Of a stretch of 7,255 nt of DNA, positions 5,533 through 7,255 are shown piece after piece. The DNA is from an uncultured bacterium (GTDB lineage: Bacteria > Actinomycetota > Coriobacteriia > Coriobacteriales > Coriobacteriaceae), in the NCBI GenBank assembly GCA_905215205.1, contig CAJMPK010000073.1:1-7255 (forward strand). Reading direction: 5' to 3'. The stretch's first letter is position 1. Each line of letters opens with the position of its first letter. The notes below the pieces were generated by a model that worked only from the letters and a program-made list of their open reading frames with translations, ran no database searches and was not told where the DNA came from. Made by a program: the position numbers and the translations under genes.

Positions 5533-6774
5533 ATGGGACTCTTGAAAGCTGGATTGGGTGCTGCCGGCGGCGTCATGGCCGACCAGTGGAAGGAATTTAT
5601 CTATTGCGAATCGATGCCCGCTGACGTCTTGGCCTGCAAGGGCAGCAAGCGCACCGGCGGCCGCAGCTCCAACACGCGCGGCGAGGACAACGTCATCTCC
5701 AACGGCTCCGTCATCGCCGTCAACGACGGCCAGGGCATGCTCGTGGTGCAAAACGGCAAGATCATCGAGGTCGCGCTGGAGCCTGGCGAGTTTGTCTTTG
5801 ACACCGGCAGCGAGCCGAGCGTCTTTAGCGGCAACCTGGGCGACTCCATCAAGGAAACGTTCGCCAATATCGGCAGCCGTTTTACCTTTGGCGGCGATGC
5901 GGGCAAGGACCAGCGCGTCTACTTCATCAACACCAAGGAAATCATCGGCAACAAGTACGGCACCGCCTCGCCCGTGCCCTTCCGCGTGGTCGATAACAAT
6001 ATCGGTCTGGACGTCGACATCTCCGTTCGTTGCAATGGCGAGTATTCGTACCGCATCACCAACCCGCTGCTGTTCTACACCAACGTGTGCGGCAACGTGA
6101 CCGATAGCTATACGCGCGACAAGATCGACAGCCAGCTTAAGTCCGAGCTGCTCACCGCCCTGCAGCCCGCCTTTGCCAAGATTTCGGAGATGGGCATCCG
6201 CTACAGCGCTATCCCCGGTCACACCACCGAGCTCGCCCGCGCGCTCAACGAGGTCCTCTCCGCCGACTGGCGCGACCTGCGCGGCGTCGAGATCGTGAGC
6301 TTTGGCGTCAACTCCATCGCCGCCTCGCAAGAAGACGAGCAGATGATCAAGGACCTGCAGAAGGCCGCAGTCATGCGCGATCCCACCATGGCAGCCGCCA
6401 ACATCGCCAGCGCCCAGAGCGACGCGATGCGCGCGGCAGCGGCCAACCCCAACGGCGCGATGGCAGGCTTTATGGGCATGGGCATGGCAGGTGGCATGGG
6501 CGGCATGAACGCCAGCCAGCTGTTCGCTGCCGGTCAGGCACAGCAGCAGGCTGCCCCGCAGCCGGCTCCGGCTCCCGCCCCCGCACCGGCTCCCACCGCC
6601 GCACCTGCGGCCGGCGCATGGACCTGCAGCTGCGGCGCCACCAACACCGGCAAGTTCTGCTCCGAGTGCGGTAGTCCCGCACCCGCCCCGGCACCGGCCA
6701 AGTGGTTCTGCCCCAACTGCGGTAGCGAAAACGGCGGCAAGTTCTGCAGTAACTGCGGAACGCCCAGGCCCTAG
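5533..6774 (+). CDS. SPFH domain protein with two C-terminal zinc ribbons, YdjI-like
   Basis: A 413-residue protein. The glycine-rich amphipathic start and ADQWKEFIYCESM (16-28) are typical of the bacterial SPFH group sometimes mislabelled 'virion core protein'. The SPFH region covers about 26-265, with GQGMLVVQNGKI (66-77), LEPGEFVFDT (82-91) and a Q/K/E-rich helical stretch to about 280. A Gly/Met-rich segment (311-325) and a Pro-Ala linker (341-359) follow, then two ribbons separated by a short Pro-Ala run: C365, C367, C376, C379 and C393, C396, C405, C408. GAAAGGA eight bases before the ATG supports the start. There is no TM helix, so membrane association would be peripheral or through its partner. 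SPFH proteins form membrane-bound oligomers that organise lipid domains. With the preceding zinc-ribbon membrane gene this matches the YdjG/YdjI pairing of the B. subtilis envelope-stress locus. A hairpin after the stop probably ends the operon. Confidence 0.9.
   Translation: MGLLKAGLGAAGGVMADQWKEFIYCESMPADVLACKGSKRTGGRSSNTRGEDNVISNGSVIAVNDGQGMLVVQNGKIIEVALEPGEFVFDTGSEPSVFSGNLGDSIKETFANIGSRFTFGGDAGKDQRVYFINTKEIIGNKYGTASPVPFRVVDNNIGLDVDISVRCNGEYSYRITNPLLFYTNVCGNVTDSYTRDKIDSQLKSELLTALQPAFAKISEMGIRYSAIPGHTTELARALNEVLSADWRDLRGVEIVSFGVNSIAASQEDEQMIKDLQKAAVMRDPTMAAANIASAQSDAMRAAAANPNGAMAGFMGMGMAGGMGGMNASQLFAAGQAQQQAAPQPAPAPAPAPAPTAAPAAGAWTCSCGATNTGKFCSECGSPAPAPAPAKWFCPNCGSENGGKFCSNCGTPRP
6553..6609 (+). 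repeat. Pro-Ala coding repeat (interdomain linker)
   Basis: These bases encode residues 341-359 of the SPFH protein, a run of alternating Pro and Ala made from repeated CCGGCT/GCCCCC-type codons. A second short run lies at residues 382-389. It forms an extended flexible spacer between the SPFH body and the zinc ribbons. Such tracts can change length by slippage, so related strains may differ here. Confidence 0.7.
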
Positions 6775-6793
6775 CCCCTCTATCTGGTAATTG

Positions 6794-6823
6794 GCGGGGG
6801 TCCGCCACCCCCGCATTTGCTTC
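6794..6823 (+). terminator. GC-rich hairpin after the SPFH gene
   Basis: GCGGGGGT (6794-6801) pairs perfectly with ACCCCCGC (6807-6814) around the 5-base loop CCGCC, followed by ATTTGCTTC. The stem is strong but the T-run is short and interrupted, so termination may be partial. It sits 20 bases after the SPFH stop and 40 bases before the lipoprotein start, so some transcripts may continue into the lipoprotein gene. Confidence 0.6.
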
Positions 6824-6853
6824 TATGGGTTTCGTTCGATAAAGGAGGACACC

Positions 6854-7255
6854 ATGAAGACAACGTTCAAAAAATCCGTACTCGCATTTCTGACATGCGT
6901 CCTGGCGCTCGCCTTTGCCCTGACGGGCTGCAGCGGCGGCGGCAAGGACCCCAAGGCCAACTTCGTCGGCAGCTGGCAGTACTCGGGTGGAACCTTGGAT
7001 GGCGAAGAGCTCACCGATGAGTACATGGATATGCTCAAGGAGTGGGGCCTCAACTGCGTCCTGATCCTCGACGAGGACGGCACAGGCGTCCTCGATATGT
7101 TCCTTGAGGTCGCCGACCTGAAATGGGAGGCCAAGGACGCCACCACCGTAACGATCACCGCCGAAGATGAGTCGCACGACCTGAAGCTCAAGGACGACAA
7201 GCTCGTCCTTGAGATGGAAGGCGACAAGCTTATCTTCACCAAGTCCGACAAGGAT
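6854..7255 (+). CDS. Small lipoprotein, lipocalin-like beta-rich domain, 3'-partial
   Basis: An open frame of 134 codons runs from the ATG to the window edge without a stop, so the C-terminus is missing. AAAGGAGG (6841-6848), five bases upstream, is a near-ideal ribosome-binding site. The N-terminus is a classic lipoprotein signal: basic MKTTFKK, a hydrophobic core (8-22), and lipobox LTGC with C26 as the lipidated residue, followed by a Ser/Gly tether. The mature part starts NFVGSWQYSGG and shows alternating beta strands: CVLILDEDGTG, TVTITAED, LKLKDDKLVLEMEG, KLIFTK. This is the pattern of small secreted proteins with a lipocalin- or DUF5640-like barrel. It should be anchored on the outer face of the cell membrane. 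The ligand or partner is unknown. It may be weakly co-transcribed with the SPFH gene through an imperfect terminator; I see no convincing promoter of its own. Confidence 0.88.
   Translation, partial: MKTTFKKSVLAFLTCVLALAFALTGCSGGGKDPKANFVGSWQYSGGTLDGEELTDEYMDMLKEWGLNCVLILDEDGTGVLDMFLEVADLKWEAKDATTVTITAEDESHDLKLKDDKLVLEMEGDKLIFTKSDKD

Noticed and set aside
4510..6816. 768-codon minus-strand open frame spanning the YdjG-like and SPFH genes
   Set aside because: It is antisense to two well-supported genes, gives a low-complexity Gly/Ala/Val/Asp-rich translation without recognisable domains, and is expected in GC-rich DNA where reverse-strand stops are rare.

Overview
The window looks like chromosomal DNA of a high-GC actinobacterium. 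Codon usage, strong AAAGGAGG-type ribosome-binding sites and protein types (DUF1593 nucleoside-hydrolase-like, DUF4428, SPFH plus zinc-ribbon proteins) point to a Coriobacteriia gut commensal, most likely Collinsella or a close relative. This assignment comes from pattern recognition; no search was run. No tRNA, rRNA, CRISPR array or intact insertion sequence is visible.

Layout. (1) 1-1494, plus: a DUF1593 / Sde182-type protein cut at its 5' end by the window edge. (2) 1495-1695: a convergent intergenic region with a stem-loop suited to a terminator and a competing alternative stem. (3) 1696-3036, minus: an orphan AAA+ ATPase with a C-terminal DUF4143 nuclease-like domain, in visibly less GC-rich DNA. 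(4) 3037-3399: a divergent intergenic region. It holds an AT-rich part with a near-perfect palindrome, then an unusual structured element (3191-3323) in which an imperfect outer inverted repeat encloses two hairpins with different stems but nearly the same loop. (5) 3400-6774, plus: a tight three-gene cluster encoding a DUF4428 double-zinc-ribbon protein, a two-TM protein with two N-terminal zinc ribbons, and an SPFH protein with two C-terminal zinc ribbons, ending in a GC-rich hairpin. (6) 6854-7255, plus: a small lipoprotein gene that runs off the window and has no stop here.

How the genes may work together. The three-gene cluster resembles the YdjG/YdjI part of the Bacillus subtilis pspA-ydjGHI envelope-stress locus: a zinc-ribbon membrane protein next to an SPFH protein with a C-terminal zinc ribbon. 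Here no PspA is visible, and the first gene is a DUF4428 protein instead. I infer a membrane-associated scaffold in which SPFH oligomers are held by the two-TM protein, with the zinc ribbons as interaction or sensing modules. The lipoprotein could be a downstream envelope component or an unrelated neighbour. The DUF1593 protein and the ATPase have no obvious link to this module.
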